From positions 76,070,177-76,134,176 of the forward strand of contig NC_080582.1 in the NCBI RefSeq assembly GCF_029962835.1: a stretch of DNA of 64,000 bases. Direction: 5' to 3'. The DNA is from Magnolia sinica (taxonomy: Eukaryota > Streptophyta > Magnoliopsida > Magnoliales > Magnoliaceae). A model generated the notes under the pieces. The model ran no database searches. It worked only from the letters and a program-made list of their open reading frames with translations, and was not told the origin of the DNA. A program made the translations under genes and the position numbers. Shown piece by piece: positions 24,351 to 36,766 of the stretch (positions are counted from its first letter, which is position 1; each line of letters begins with the position of its first letter).

Positions 24351-25390
24351 TCTAGGACATATATCTCGGCCTTTTCAAGCTCGAACTCGACTCGACTCAG
24401 CATGGACGAGTCAAGCTGAGCTCGGCCCACCTCGACTCGACACGATGTACGACCCTAAAATCAAATGAAAAATGGATTGTGGACCGTGAGCATATGACCG
24501 TGCGCATATATAGTATAATATACAGTGGGGTCCACAAAAAGCGAGGGATTTGAATATACCTGCCATTCGAAGCTTCTTAGATGGGGGGACCATTTTTGTA
24601 GGGACCATTTTCATCCTTTCTTGGGTTCACAAAAGTCGAAAATGACATGCGTGGGGTATGTATTCTGGACCAGATAAAGGGGAAAGAAAAAATGAAGAAA
24701 AGAGAGGGTTTTACTGGAAGGTGGACAGTCATAGAGGGAGAGAAGTAATCACAGAATCAAATTCGGTCAACTAGGATGAAGGATCGAAGAGAGGAAAGAA
24801 GAAAAAATCAGATTCTCGGTGGAGATGGGGCTGGTAGCATTCGAAAGGGTGTCTGTTTTAGAGCAGGGGCATTTTCGTCATGTGCAAGGGTGTCCGTACG
24901 CCTGGGGAGTATTCTGCGCAGTTAAAAAGAAATGGGCTTAAAAAGTTTGTGGGCCATATAGTGGTCGTACAGTAGGAAATTACTCTTTTGTTATATCAAG
25001 TATCATCATTTAAATTATATTTCATCAAGTTTTTCCTCACTTGATTAAAAAAAGAAAGAAAAGAATTGACACTCAATCATTGTTCATGTTACCTTCTTTC
25101 TACTTCATACTCTACTCCATATATTATAGCCAATGAAATAGTTATTTTATGAAAATTTTCAATTATGTTTTAAAGGCATTTATTGATTACACAATAATAT
25201 AAAAGCATAATTTTAATATTTCACAAGGATTTTTACCTGGAAATTTTGTACCAATGTTAAATTGCCAAAAACATACTTCCAACTTTCTTATTTACTAAAA
25301 CATGCATTTGAACCTACTAATAAGGGTAAAACGAAATATTTACCCTTACTTTGAAAGGAAATGAAAACCAAAGACTAAATAAAGAGTACT
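24351..25390. other. No supportable gene
   Basis: Begins with ACTCGACTCGACTCAGC-type blocks (24385) like those of the array at 3419-4320 and the copia LTRs, then GA-rich and AT-rich sequence. No coding or RNA feature recognised. Confidence 0.4.
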
Positions 25391-25391
25391 T

Positions 25392-26390
25392 CTAGATACA
25401 CATGCGTGTACAATAAAGCTCATGTACATGCAATACATATGCCAAGCATGGTGCATATGTGTGAGATCTAATCCATCCATCGAGTTAGCCCGATCTTATA
25501 GATGGTTTTTCAAAAAGAAAATCTAGTTCAATTAGCATGTAAGTTGCAATATTGAAAACATGTGAATGGATTGGAGAAAAACTTTATCTAGGTCTTTTTT
25601 ACAATTGAAAACTTCTTAGAAGCTACAAATGTTTTGTGTCAAGCATATATTTGTATTTTTCCTTCATCCGTGTATGTGTGATCTTATTAACAAGTTGGAT
25701 GGCAAATAGAACATCACGGTGGGCCCTAGGAAGTTTTCAACGGTCAGCATTTACTCCCCACTATTTTCTACGACGCAGTCTACTTGAGCTTTGGATTTGC
25801 ATCATTTTTGGGCTCATGCCCTAAAATGTGTTGGAAAATTGATGGACAGCATGAATAAAACACATACATCACATGGACCCCACAGAGCTTGGGCCACATG
25901 TACCACAAGGATATCCTTAGCTACAAGGACTCAAATCTAGTCAAGATTATTTGAGTCAATATGCGGCATGTGTAAAATTTATAAGCGTTGCTAAGCTCAT
26001 ACGCACGTGTAATAAAGTTCATGCACATGCCACATATGTGCCAACATGGCACCATAAGTACGAGGTTCAATCCATAAATCAAAATAGTACCGTTATATTA
26101 ATGCCATACCTCCAAATCAGGTTGTTCGACCAGCCATGTAGGCTATAGTTCATAGAACAAATGTACAGCTTGAAATACGTGGATGGGGTTTTCTCCAACC
26201 AATCCACATGTTCCATTATGCATGCATGCTAGTGGAACCATATTTTCTTTCAGGGGAAACATGTAATGAGTCGAACTAACCTGATGGATGGATTAGATCT
26301 CTTACATATATGTTTGCATGGATTAGATCTCTTACATGTGTCATGCAGTCATATGTGTGGTGTATACCCTAGCTTTAGTGCACGTTCCAC
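25392..26390. mobile_element. Hairpin MITE with an extra arm and a nested MITE piece
   Basis: The segment near 25400-25580 (CGTGTACAATAAAGCTCATG, then GATCTAATCCATCCATC) recurs in direct orientation near 25995-26090 (CGTGTAATAAAGTTCATG) and in inverted orientation at 26190-26390 (GATGGATTAGATCTC, then CTAGCTTTAGTGCACG). 26000-26390 is thus a compact hairpin element and 25392-25580 a separate left arm. Between them, 25560-25920 is a fragment of the GGGCCCTAGGAAG/ACATGGACCCCACAG MITE module. Confidence 0.65.
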
Positions 26391-26731
26391 TATGCTCTTA
26401 GTTTATTTTTAAATGTACACCAGACAATTAACGTGCTTTAAAACCAATACTTACGTGTTCAATTTAAAAAAAAAAAACAACATCGAGGACCATATTTAAA
26501 ATCATAAAATTGAAGGATAAAGCACGAAGTCAAATAACATGTCTGAATAAAAATTACTTGAATCAGACATGAAAATGCTTTTTAAAATCATAAATGCATG
26601 AGATCTAAAAAATTAAACATAAAAATACGTGAACTGCAAGAAAAAACTATGAAATCTAATAGTAAAGACCGAATGGAAGTAGGTCGAGGAATCAAAGACT
26701 TACTAATTAAATAGCAAAGATTCGTTGAAAT

Positions 26732-27666
26732 TGTTGAAAATTTTGGTTAAATTAAATAGACTATTAAAATCGAGAACTAAAAAAGAAAATAAAATTTTTA
26801 AGAAAGAGAACTTATTGAATTGAGTCGAGGCGTGACTGAGTCACTCGGCTTGAAATCGAATTTGCTCCCCTTGGACATCGTCCTAAGTGCAACAGGTTTC
26901 CAGAGCAATCAACCTCCAGGATACAACGACTATGACTCGGTCCCAGCGGTGCACTCACTGTACACAGGCTCGAACCACTTGCAGTTTAACCTGAAAATGC
27001 TGAGTTGACTCAGCGATGAACTCAGAAAAATTCTTAAAACCGTATCAAAGAGAGTTTTATAAGATAGATAATAATTTCGTATATTTGAAACTGGAATCAG
27101 TAGTCTTTATATAGACTCCGAAGTGGTGCATAAACACCATTTACAAAAGGTTACGTCCGTCGGGTTTAAACCTAACAGGTGCGACCAACCAGAACGGATG
27201 CATCTCTCTGGTTTAAAATGAAAAGGCGCAAGTCGAGTACACTCTCGCAAATAAAGTCCCGCGAGTACCCATACACACACACACCCATGCAAGTACACTC
27301 ACACCGCACCCGCACCTGCGCCCCACGCCCATGCCCAGCCCGTCCCGTCACGTCGCGCACGCGCACGCGCACACGCACACAGACTTGGGCTCGGGCTCAA
27401 CTCGACTCGGCGCGCGCGCGTGTGTGGTCAATGATATAGATTAGAGCTATTGACATAGCCCCCTACAAGACCAAATTCACATGCCCCCTGAATGGGGCTC
27501 AAGCCCAAGGCAAAAAGACTATCTTATATATAAGATAGTTTTCTTTGTCAAATCCGATGTGGGACAAAACCCACAACTTAAAAGCACCAAAACTTTTTAA
27601 ATGTCGAGGGAAACCGAAATTTTGAAAACCAAATTTTTAATATTTATTTTAAAACAAAATACAACA
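26732..27666 (-). repeat. 3' LTR of the copia element, 935 bp
   Basis: Begins TGTTG and ends ACAACA on the plus strand, aligning with 43738-44135 at both ends. It holds a 540 bp segment (about 27010-27549) missing from the other LTR, which includes a GC-rich run of CGCGCACGCGCACACG type (27354-27375) and CACACACAC repeats. Confidence 0.85.
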
Positions 27667-27677
27667 ATCCCCCACAT
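27667..27677 (-). other. Polypurine tract of the copia element
   Basis: On the minus strand ATGTGGGGGAT directly precedes the TGTTGTATTTTG start of the 3' LTR, the expected place and composition for the plus-strand primer. Confidence 0.75.
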
Positions 27678-28149
27678 ATTTTAAAATAAAACTCTTTCGG
27701 GTTAAAGCGTAATAGTTGTGCAATGGTACCAGTGTCACCATAGACTTGAACCGACATTAGAGTAAGCATGACAGGTCTATAGGAATTAAGTGACACCATA
27801 ATCTTAAACCTGAATCTTTTTAATGTAGATCGCAAGTACACATCACAACTCTTCTTCTGCAAGTGATTCTACGGTTTGGTGCGTTTCGGCCATACATCAT
27901 TACCTGGATTTCATGAGTGCTCTAGAAAAATCACCTAGATTCTCATAGGAAGCGGCCTCTACCTCCACACCTCTATAGGTGAATTCCGTCAAGTGTATGC
28001 AGCAACTGTATACACCACCAAATATATGGCTATGGATCCATTGAGAGTTCTAAAAAAAACTCATCATTCTGTGTTGTTGCTCGCACTGTACACCATAGAA
28101 GGGGCTCATATAACTCAGTGCAATCATCTACCTCGTGTCTTATTGTTTA

Positions 28150-28357
28150 CCCATTGAATCTATCTCATGGGATCTCCACTTCTATAGGTTGGGTTGCCGA
28201 CATTGACAGCTCATATATTAGGCTCAGCCCTATTCTCTTCGATGTATCATTGACTAACCTTTTAGAAAGTCCTTTGGTCAAAGGATCTGTCAGATTCTTT
28301 TCTGACCTCACAAAGTCAATAGATACGACTCTATCACGCAACATGTGTTTCACTATG
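28150..28357 (-). pseudogene. End of copia RNase H domain
   Basis: The minus-strand frame carries the copia RNase H tail motifs (VRSEKNLTDPLTKGL), normally about 30 residues after the HIRLRYNIV-type block that sits on the other side of the insertion. It ends towards the polypurine tract. The five bases CACTA at 28353-28357 are the left target duplication of the insertion. Confidence 0.85.
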
Positions 28358-28659
28358 TAAGGCCCGTATCTTAGCCCGTACTGTTTGGTTGGCTTTTGCG
28401 GTTCGCCCGGTCGAATTCCGGCGACTCGCCGCGTCTCGCCCGCTGAGGCGATACCCATGCCAAGAAGTGTGCTCCCGCATTCAGTTCGAGGAAAACACCG
28501 CACGTTGTAAATTTCAAGAGAATCTATCAAATCCACCACATCAATCACATCACTTGTCAAAAGTACACCCATCACTCAACCCATTACTCTCCCCATGCCC
28601 AAGTACAAAAGCAACCCCAAAAAGTCAACAAGCACCTCACCTCACCCATCACTCACACC

Positions 28660-29010
28660 CATCCCTCTCTCTCTCTCTCTCTCATTTTCTCCATTTTCAA
28701 GTAACTCCCAAGAGCAACCGTCCATGGTTTTCTAAGGTAAGGAAAAAGTCATGTGTGACCCACCTCCCTACCACCCAATCCAACCATCCAAACTTGATCA
28801 TTCTCCGTCAAAGTTGAAGCCGAGGAGCTTAGCTTGCCATTGATCCGAGAAAAAGCGGAAGAGGTGGGTGATTTCGTTTATTTGATTTTTGATTTGAGGG
28901 CCCACATATGTGGAACCCATCTTAATGTATGATTTGTATCAAAGAGGGGCCCATAGTGGCGGGGCCCCTCCGCTATTCCGATCTCTCTCTTTCTCTCTCT
29001 CTCTCTCATT
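28660..29010. repeat. Two CT tracts near the element end
   Basis: CT runs at 28665-28683 and 28981-29007 flank the conserved AAGGTGGG... and GGGCCCATAGTGGCGGGG blocks. Tracts at corresponding places occur in the other copies (2849-2868, 24122-24165, 41699-41714, 42030-42062), so they are ancestral parts of the family. Confidence 0.7.
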
Positions 29011-30464
29011 TTTTTATGATAATAATGATGCGTGTGTGTGGCCCACCTGATTTGATCAAAATCCTGATCGTCTAAAATTTTGGACGTCTCATTGGTGTAA
29101 CCCACCTTGCTGTCCATCATGGGACGGATCTGGCCAAAGGGAAAACACAATTATCGGCTGATCAACTGGCCGTATGGACCCCCATCTGTGGGTCCCACCA
29201 TGGTGTATTGTATTAACATCGTCCATCTAATTTTTTCAAGTCATTTTGGGTCCTTAGAGCTGGACAGATCCAACAAATCAAGACCGTCCAGTGGCAGCAA
29301 ACCATCCAGACTGTTGACCATCTGGATGGCAGGCAACACAAATATCAGCTTTATTTCAAAGCGTGTGGGTCACACGTGTGGACCCACCTAACGTACACAT
29401 GTGGCCCTAATTAATGCATGTTTTGCATCCACACCATCAGTCCGTCTAGCTAGGACGTGAGGCCCACCTCTTGTCAGCACCGTCCATCTGTTTTAAGCTG
29501 GACATGGGTCCCCATGACAGGTATGTGGCTCTCACGCATGTGGGGCCCATGTGATTACGTGTCTCACCCAGTCCAGCCATTTTCAGATGGCAGGTGGGAA
29601 CCACAGTAATGTATTTGTTATATCTACACCCTCCACGTGGCCCACCTGGATGATGTATTGTACATCCAGGCTCGCCCCATCCTGGCCGTCCAGATCATGG
29701 GCCAGCCATGAGGTATGTGCTTTAATTCCACACCGTCCATCCAACTGTCATGGAATTCAACGGTCATGCATGTGTTTTATACTGTCCGTCCATCACCCCC
29801 AAGCAATTTGATATTTAAATATTATATATATATATATATGAGTGTGTATATATATAATATTAATATAAATGCTATTATATGGTGGCCCTACGTGGGACCC
29901 ACCGTGATATATGTGCTTTATCATGCTGCAACAGCAGCCGTGGGATCCACGTGTGTGTAGACCCGCGTGATGCATGCGTGGTATCAATGTTGTTCATCTA
30001 TTTTATTCCACGCTCGTCCATCCATTTACTGGTGGGTCCCACACGTGTGGACCCACCTGCCACGTGGGACCCCCTCCATCATGCATGTGTCATCTTTGTG
30101 TAGACCCCGCTGTCATGTATGTATTGTCTACACCGTCCATTGCTGGACGGTGCTGTACAGAGGACCACAGTGATGTATTTGTTTCATCCACACCGTCCAG
30201 ACCATCTGGACGATGCTGGACAGTGTCTGGGCGATACTGATTCACGTGGACAATGTTTGGGTGGCGTTGATTTACATGGATAACGTTTAGATGGTGCTGA
30301 TTTACAGGGGAAATGTTTGGATGGTGTTGATTTATCTGGACAATGTTTGGATAGTGCTGATCATCATTAGTGGGCCATGTGCCCCATGGAAAGATAGTGT
30401 GCACTGATGCACATGTTGCACCTGCAACTATTGAAATGATTTTAGATGTAATCCAAGCTCCCAC

Positions 30465-30850
30465 TTGAGGCCCACTTTGATGTATCTTGTGGCTCATCTA
30501 TGAGGCGCACCTTAATGTATTTGCAGCCCATTCATGAGGCCCAATGTGATGTATATTTAAGGCCCACTTGCGACGTATTTGAGGCCCATGTGTAGGGCCC
30601 GCCTATTGTGTATTTGAAGCCCATGGGTCGTGGCCCATTGTGATGTATTTGAGGCCCATGGGGCAAGGCTTGATGTGATGAATTTATGGCTCATGTGCCG
30701 AGGCCCATTATGATATATTTTCGGCCCATGGATGCGGCCCATTGAGATGTATTTCTGGCCCATTTGATGCGGCCCATAGTGATGTGTATGTAGCCCTTGT
30801 ATGAGGCCCATTGCGATGTATATTAGGCCTTTGTGTGAGGCAATGGCCCA
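30465..30850 (-). repeat. Array of ~40 bp GGCCCAT/TGATGTATTTG units
   Basis: About ten units carry AGGCCCA, TGTGATGTATTTG and a variable linker. The equivalent array in copy 2 is at 39365-39790. A smaller related block follows the next array at 31985-32240. Confidence 0.75.
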
Positions 30851-31132
30851 CTTTATGTTTGACTCTTGTGGGCCATTGCTTGGGAGCAATGTTGGTTAAA
30901 TGGCCACATTGATGGGCAATAATGGTTAGATGTCCTCATTGTGACCTTCCCATGGGCCTTGTTAGGCCCATTCTCATCATTCTCTTAGTGGGTTAACCCA
31001 AATAGGTGGGCCCCATTCGTCATAGACTGATGGTTTCATGCTATTGGATTTGATATAACCACGGCCGAGGGCCGATTTTTATATTATGGTTGATCGGCTG
31101 TTCACGTATGGACCCCGCCTTATTTATATGAT

Positions 31133-31985
31133 GATTATCGTAGCCGATTACCGATTACGATTGTCATGACCGATTTGCCGACTTTGATTATCGATCGATC
31201 TCGATTGTCGTGACCGATTTGCCAACTTTGATTATCGATCGATCTCGATTGTTGTAACCGATTTGTCGACTCTGATTATCGATCGACCCCGATTGTCGTG
31301 ACCGATTTGCCGACTCTGATTATCGATCGATCCCGATTGTCGTGACCGATTTGCCAACTTTGATTATCGATCGATCTCGATTGTCGTGACCGATTTGCCG
31401 ATGCTAATTATCGATCGACCCTGATTGTCGTGACCGATTTGCCGATTCTGATTATCGATCGATTCTGATTATTATGACCGATTACCGATCGGATTGTCGT
31501 GACCGATTTTTTGACTCTGATTATCGATCGATCCCGATTGTCATGACTGATTTACCGACTCTGATTATCGATTGAACCGATTGTCGTGACCAAATTGTCG
31601 ATTCTGATTATCGATCAATTCTGATTATTGTGACCGAGTACCAATCGGATTGTCGTGACCGATTTTCTGACTCTGATTATCGATCGATCCCAATTGTCAT
31701 GACCGATTTACCGACTCTGATTATCGATTGAACCGATTGTCGTGACCGAATTACCGATTCTGATTATCGACTGATTCTGATTTGTCGTGGCCGATTTGCC
31801 GATTATCGATCGAGGCCGATTACCAATTCTGATTTGTCGTGGTCGATTGATGATTATCGATTAAGGCCGATTGCCGATTCTGATTCATCGTGGCCGATTG
31901 TCAATTACCGATCGAGGCTGATTATCGATCGAGGCCGATTGCCGACTCTGATTTGTCGTGGCCGATTGCCGATTCCGATTGTCGG
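31133..31985. repeat. 44 bp satellite-like array with TTATCGATCGA core
   Basis: About 18 imperfect units combine GATTATCGATCGATC, CCGATTGTCGTGACCG and ATTTGCCGACTCT. The best conserved units are 44 bp apart (31190-31440) and later units vary. ATCGAT palindromes give many self-complementary sites. The equivalent array in copy 2 is at 38710-39365. Confidence 0.85.
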
Positions 31986-34061
31986 GGCCCGATGTGATGT
32001 ACATGCGACCCATATTTGAGGCCCGACGTGACTTGTATTTAGCCCGTGTCTAAAGCCCAACATGATGTATATTGAGGACTAGGAGATGAGGCCCATTGTG
32101 ATGCATTTGAGGGCCAGGCGAAGGAGCCCATTGTGATGTGTGTTAGGCCCATGTGAAAGGCCCATTGTAATGTGTATTAAGCTCTCGAGTGAGGCCCATA
32201 GTGTTGTATATCAGGCCCTTTGTGAGGCCATGGGTCCATTATATGTGAGGCTCTATATGGGTCATTCCTTGAGAGTAATGTTGGTTAAATGTCCACATTT
32301 TCGAGGCCGATCGTCGATGCCGGTCATTGATACCGATTATGAGTATGTGACTGCATAGTATCATGATACATGCCCATACGCATCATCTGCATGTTTGTTA
32401 TGAGATGTGGTTGACCATTGCATATTTCATTAGGCAGATTGTTATGAGACTCCTTGATAGGCGGAGGTTATCTCACATGAGTGCATGGTATGCTCAGGGT
32501 TGATGCATGACTGGATTGTATGACTCATGCATCTTGCATTGTGTGCCCTAGCAACATCAGGGTTGTAGCCTCCACAGGCATATCGTGGATGGCCAGACGG
32601 GACACCGAAAATTTGTTCTACATGGGGTGCTATAGATATCCCTGGGTGAAAGTCCCTAAACCTTCTTGGTTCCAGAGGTTGCTCCAACGTCTAGACCGAG
32701 TGGATGCACGAGCGCATGAGGGCCATATACCGTTAGGCCACGTCTCCCACTGTGTCGTGGTCAGTTGGAAGGGGGTACGGCCTTACCTGCCCTAGAGGAG
32801 GGGGCAATGCTAGGTTGAGTCTGACCAGCTCGAGGAATGGGTCTGCTATCAACGAGCCGGGCCCGATATTGGCAGGCGGATAGTGAGGCCTCTTCCACTC
32901 ACCTTGTTGCGCGCAATGGGGCAGCAATCTGGTTTGGAGTGTAATAGACCCCGGTGATTTTTCAGAGAGGAACTGTATTGATATGTGGACTTATTGAGCA
33001 GGAATTGCAAACTCATTCATTCATTCATTCACTATCCACTCGGGCTGGTGGTGCACAACTATTTATTACGTGTACCTTCGCATGGCCAGGATTTCGGTTG
33101 GGCACGCGACTAACCTGAGATCAGGAGTTTACCACATTAGGTCTGACTATCTAAATTTAGATATGGGACTGGTTTGGATAGAAGTCCCTTGTGATAGACC
33201 TCATAGCTTGCGATACTATGTACTATCATCCTGGCTTCACACTCTAGCATGGTCATTCCATTCTCACCGCATATTGTATTACATCCGCGACATATAACAT
33301 TTTGGGTTACTGTGTTTCTGCAATTATATAGTCTAGATACGACTGATGCTATTCGTGAACTCATTAGGAATTGCATATTGCATCGCATCCTCGGCATCTG
33401 ATATTTGGCTCTTTAGGACTCCTCATTTACATAGCTGTTTTATATTACGCATTCTGATATTGATTGACTCATGGACTTGTCCGTATTTTCATTTACTCTA
33501 TTATCGTATGATTTATGATCTTGTCAGTATTTCTGCTTACTCTGATAATTCATGATCTTGTCAGTATTTCTGCTTATTCTGATTATGTACAATTTATGGA
33601 TTACCAGTATTTTTTTGTATTGTATGATGATGGCATTGTATTAAATACTTGACACTTACCTTGTGCACACACTTGCACCACCCTCTAAGCTTTTTATAAG
33701 CTTATGCACGATAGATGCGTGCAGGTGATGTTAGGTTGCGGCAATATTGAGCTTGGAGCGTGCAGCAGTCTTCTGAAGCTTGATTTTCGATTTATGTATT
33801 TCTTTTCAGTATTGTACTCAATGATTATATTAGTGGATATGCAATGATGATATTGCCTTTGTGAATTTGGTAATCTTGTAGTTATGCTTATTACGAGTTA
33901 AATATATATAAAAAAAAATCCTCCTTATAGGATCCTAGGATTGGAATCTGGCGTATGGACGCTAGGAGCCGAAAATGGGGTACTATGGAGGCTGTCAGCA
34001 CCGGATTCAGCGATCGGGATTCCTGTGAATCCGATTTTCGGGTTTGGGGCGTGACACACTA

Positions 34062-34463
34062 TGTTGTATCTGAGTCTAATATGCCTGCTATTTCCTTTAT
34101 ATATTTTATTATTTGCTTTTGCTATAGATGCTTGACAGTCACAATGAATAGACACGGTCGATACAGGCTTGACTACAATGGTATATCAGCTGAGAGATTT
34201 ATAAGCCACTCGGCTTCTGATTTAGCCTTTTCTAAGGCAATAAACTCGGATTCCATAACCGACTAAGCGATACATGTCTACTTGGTAGACTTCCAAGAGA
34301 CTGCTCCTTCACCCAAAGTGAAGACATATCCACTAGTGGATTTTGTCTCATCTGAATCACTACTCCAGTTAGTATCACTGTATCCTTCCAATACAGCAGG
34401 AAAACCATTATAATGTAAACTATAGGCTGTACTGCCTTTTAGGTATCTCAAAATTCTAGACAA
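34062..34463 (-). pseudogene. Copia RNase H domain, main part
   Basis: Minus-strand frames carry [32 protein letters not shown] and an IHCDCQASIAKANNKIYKG block, the usual order of a copia RNase H. A frameshift lies between the second and third blocks. The domain is cut by the insertion whose right duplication CACTA sits at 34057-34061. Confidence 0.85.
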
Positions 34464-35700
34464 CGTATTTCAATGCTCTTTTACAGGGTTATGTGTATAT
34501 CTACTTAGCCATCCTACTGCAAAAGCTATGTCTGGTCTACTGCAGTTTGTTAGATACATGAGGTTACCAATTATTCTAGAATATTTTAATTGAGATATAC
34601 TATTTTCTATATTCTTCATGAGAGTCACACTATAATCATAAGGAGTACTGATAGGTAAACAATCAAAATGGTTAAACTTTCTCAATATATTTTTAATGTA
34701 ATGAGATTGTGATAATATAATCATACCATCTTTCCTGATTACTTTAATACCCAAGATTACACTAACTTCTCATAAGTCTTTCATGTCAAATTTAGATGAC
34801 AAAAATTTCTTAGTTGCATTAACTAATTTAATATTAGTTTCAAAAATAAGCATGTCATCAACATAAAGACATATAATAACATAATCATTTTCAGAAATTT
34901 TACTATATACACATCTATCTATATCATTTATATGATAATCATTTGATTTAAAACACCATCAAACTTTTCATGCCATTGTTTAGGAGCCTGTTTTAAACTA
35001 TATAGTGATTTAATTAGTCTATATACTTTATTTTCTTTACTTGATATCTTATAACCCTCAGGCTGCTCCATATATATTTCTTCTTCTGAGTCTTTATTTA
35101 GGAAAGCTGTCTTAACATCCATCTAGTGTACCACCAGTTTATATATGGAGGCTATCACTATTAAGACCCTGATAGTTGTAATCTAGTTACAGGGGAATAT
35201 GTATCAAAGTAATTTATTCCTTCTTTTTGTTTAAAGCTTTTTACTACCAACCTAGCCTTAAACTTATCAATAGTTTCATCTGATTTTAGTTTCTTTCTAA
35301 ACACCCATTTACAGCCTATTGGTTTGTTTCCAGGTGGTAGATCTACAAGTTTTCAAGTGTTATTAGATATTATAGGTTCCAACTCATCATTTATTGCTTC
35401 CTTTTAAAAGGTTGCATCTGGAGAGTTAATAGCTTTTGTATAGGTTGTAGGATCATCTTCTATTAAGAAGGTGAAAAAACCATCTCCTAGGTTAATTTCT
35501 CTTCTAATCTTAGTACTTTTTCTTGGTTGTATCTCTTCTACTACTTTCTCGTAAGCATTTTTACTTGTAGATGCGATATCTGATTCATTAACTTCATTTT
35601 TTTCTAAAGATTTTGATTTCATAGAAAATACGTTCTCAAAGAATTCTGCATCCCTAACTTCTATAATTGTATTAGGATCTAGAATATTATCCTTAGTTTT
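34464..35700 (-). pseudogene. Copia reverse transcriptase
   Basis: Minus-strand frames show, in order, GNKPIGCKWVFRKKLKSD, KARLVVKSFKQKEGI, MDVKTAFLNKDSEEEIYMEQ, SLYSLKQAPKQWHEKFD, the catalytic YVDD (codons at 34854-34865), SQSHYIKNILRKF and LMYLTNCSRPDIAFAVGWLS. These are the canonical copia RT blocks. Several stops and frameshifts separate them. Confidence 0.92.
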
Positions 35701-36766
35701 TAAAATTAGAAACTTGTAGGTTACCTGTTTTGTGAGTAACCTATAAATACACAGTCGGTCGTTTTAGGGCCTAATTTTCTTTTCTTAATTTCAAGCAATC
35801 TTACTTTAACAAGACACCCCTACACTTTAATATATTTATAACTAGGAACATGATTCTTCCAAAGTTTCTTAATTTCAGGCAATCTTACTTTAGCAAGACA
35901 CCCCCACACTTTAATATATTTATAAGTAGGAACATAATTCTTCCAAAGTTCATAATGTGTTTGTTCAGAAGATTTAGAAGGAATTCTATTTAGGATATAA
36001 TAAGAAGACGGAATTACTTCTCCCCACATATTTGAGGGTAAGCCTAAACTATTTAACATATCATTCATCATCTCTTTTATAGTTCTATTCTTACGTTCTA
36101 ATATTCTGTTTTGTTCTGGTGTCCACAGATTTAAGGGTAAGCCTGAACTATTTAACATAGCATTCATCATCTCCTTTAGAGTTCTATTATTACGTTCTGC
36201 TATTCCATTTTGTTCTGGTATATAAGGAGTTGTAGTTTCGTGAACTATTTCACTCTCTTCACATAATTCTCTAAATTGAGAAGATTCATATTCACATCCT
36301 CTATCTGTTCTAAGTCTTTTAATTTTTATATTTAACTGATTTTCAACTTTAATTTTGTATTTAGAAAAAACATTTAAAGTTTCATCTTTGTTCCTTAACA
36401 GATAGACTCCAATGAACCTAGAGTAGTCATCTACAAAAGTTATGTAATATCTTTTTCCACCTCTAGACATGTGATTTCTAAAATCACCTAAGTCACTGTG
36501 TATTAACTCTAATAGAACAGATGATCTTTTTATTCATTTAAAGGGTTTTCTAATGAATTTTGATTCTATATATGTTTCATATTTTTCGAATTCTTCATTA
36601 GATATATTAGGTAATAAACCTGATCTTTTCATTTTCTTCAAAGATACTATATTCACATGACCTAATCTACTCTACCATAGATAAAAAGGTTTAACGATAT
36701 AAACAGAACTAGATGTATTCTTATTATTATCATTGGATACATTTACAATGAATAAACCATCACTAC
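35701..36766 (-). pseudogene. Copia integrase with two internal in-frame duplications
   Basis: The frame contains FVDDYSRF (first catalytic Asp), LRTDRGCEYES (second Asp) and TPYIPEQNGIAER (catalytic Glu). Two segments are tandemly duplicated in frame: a 99 bp unit (33 codons, PEQNG...NLW then PEQNR...NMW, about 36044-36241) and an 84 bp unit (28 codons, LWKNYVPTYKYIKVWG and LWKNHVPSYKYIKVWG, about 35781-35948). The copies differ at many positions. The ACTAC pentamer at 36762-36766 is the target duplication of the upstream insertion. Confidence 0.88.

Larger units (their letters stand above)
28358..34056 (-). mobile_element. Complete 5.7 kb non-coding LTR-type element, putative giant solo LTR (copy 1)
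   Basis: Read on the minus strand it starts TGTCACGCCCCAAACCCGAA and ends ...ATACGGGCCTTACA: TG...CA termini, flanked by perfect CACTA duplications (28353-28357, 34057-34061). Length is 5699 bp. I find no direct repeat of either terminus inside, so there is no LTR-internal-LTR structure, and no gag or pol frame. TG...CA ends, a 5 bp duplication and a TGTCACGCC start are typical of Ty3-type LTRs in plants, so one very long solo LTR is the simplest reading. A non-coding element of LARD type without detectable LTRs is the alternative. Colinear with 36767-42479 throughout. Confidence 0.8.

Noticed and set aside
31133..31985. CRISPR-like regular repeats
   Set aside because: Units are contiguous and degenerate without unique spacers, lie in a plant retroelement, and recur in a second copy. 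A minisatellite, not CRISPR.
33001..33040. ATTC repeats (CATTCATTCATTCATTC) as a regulatory element
   Set aside because: Short simple repeat within the 5.7 kb element; corresponding place in copy 2 (37720-37735) has only a partial form.
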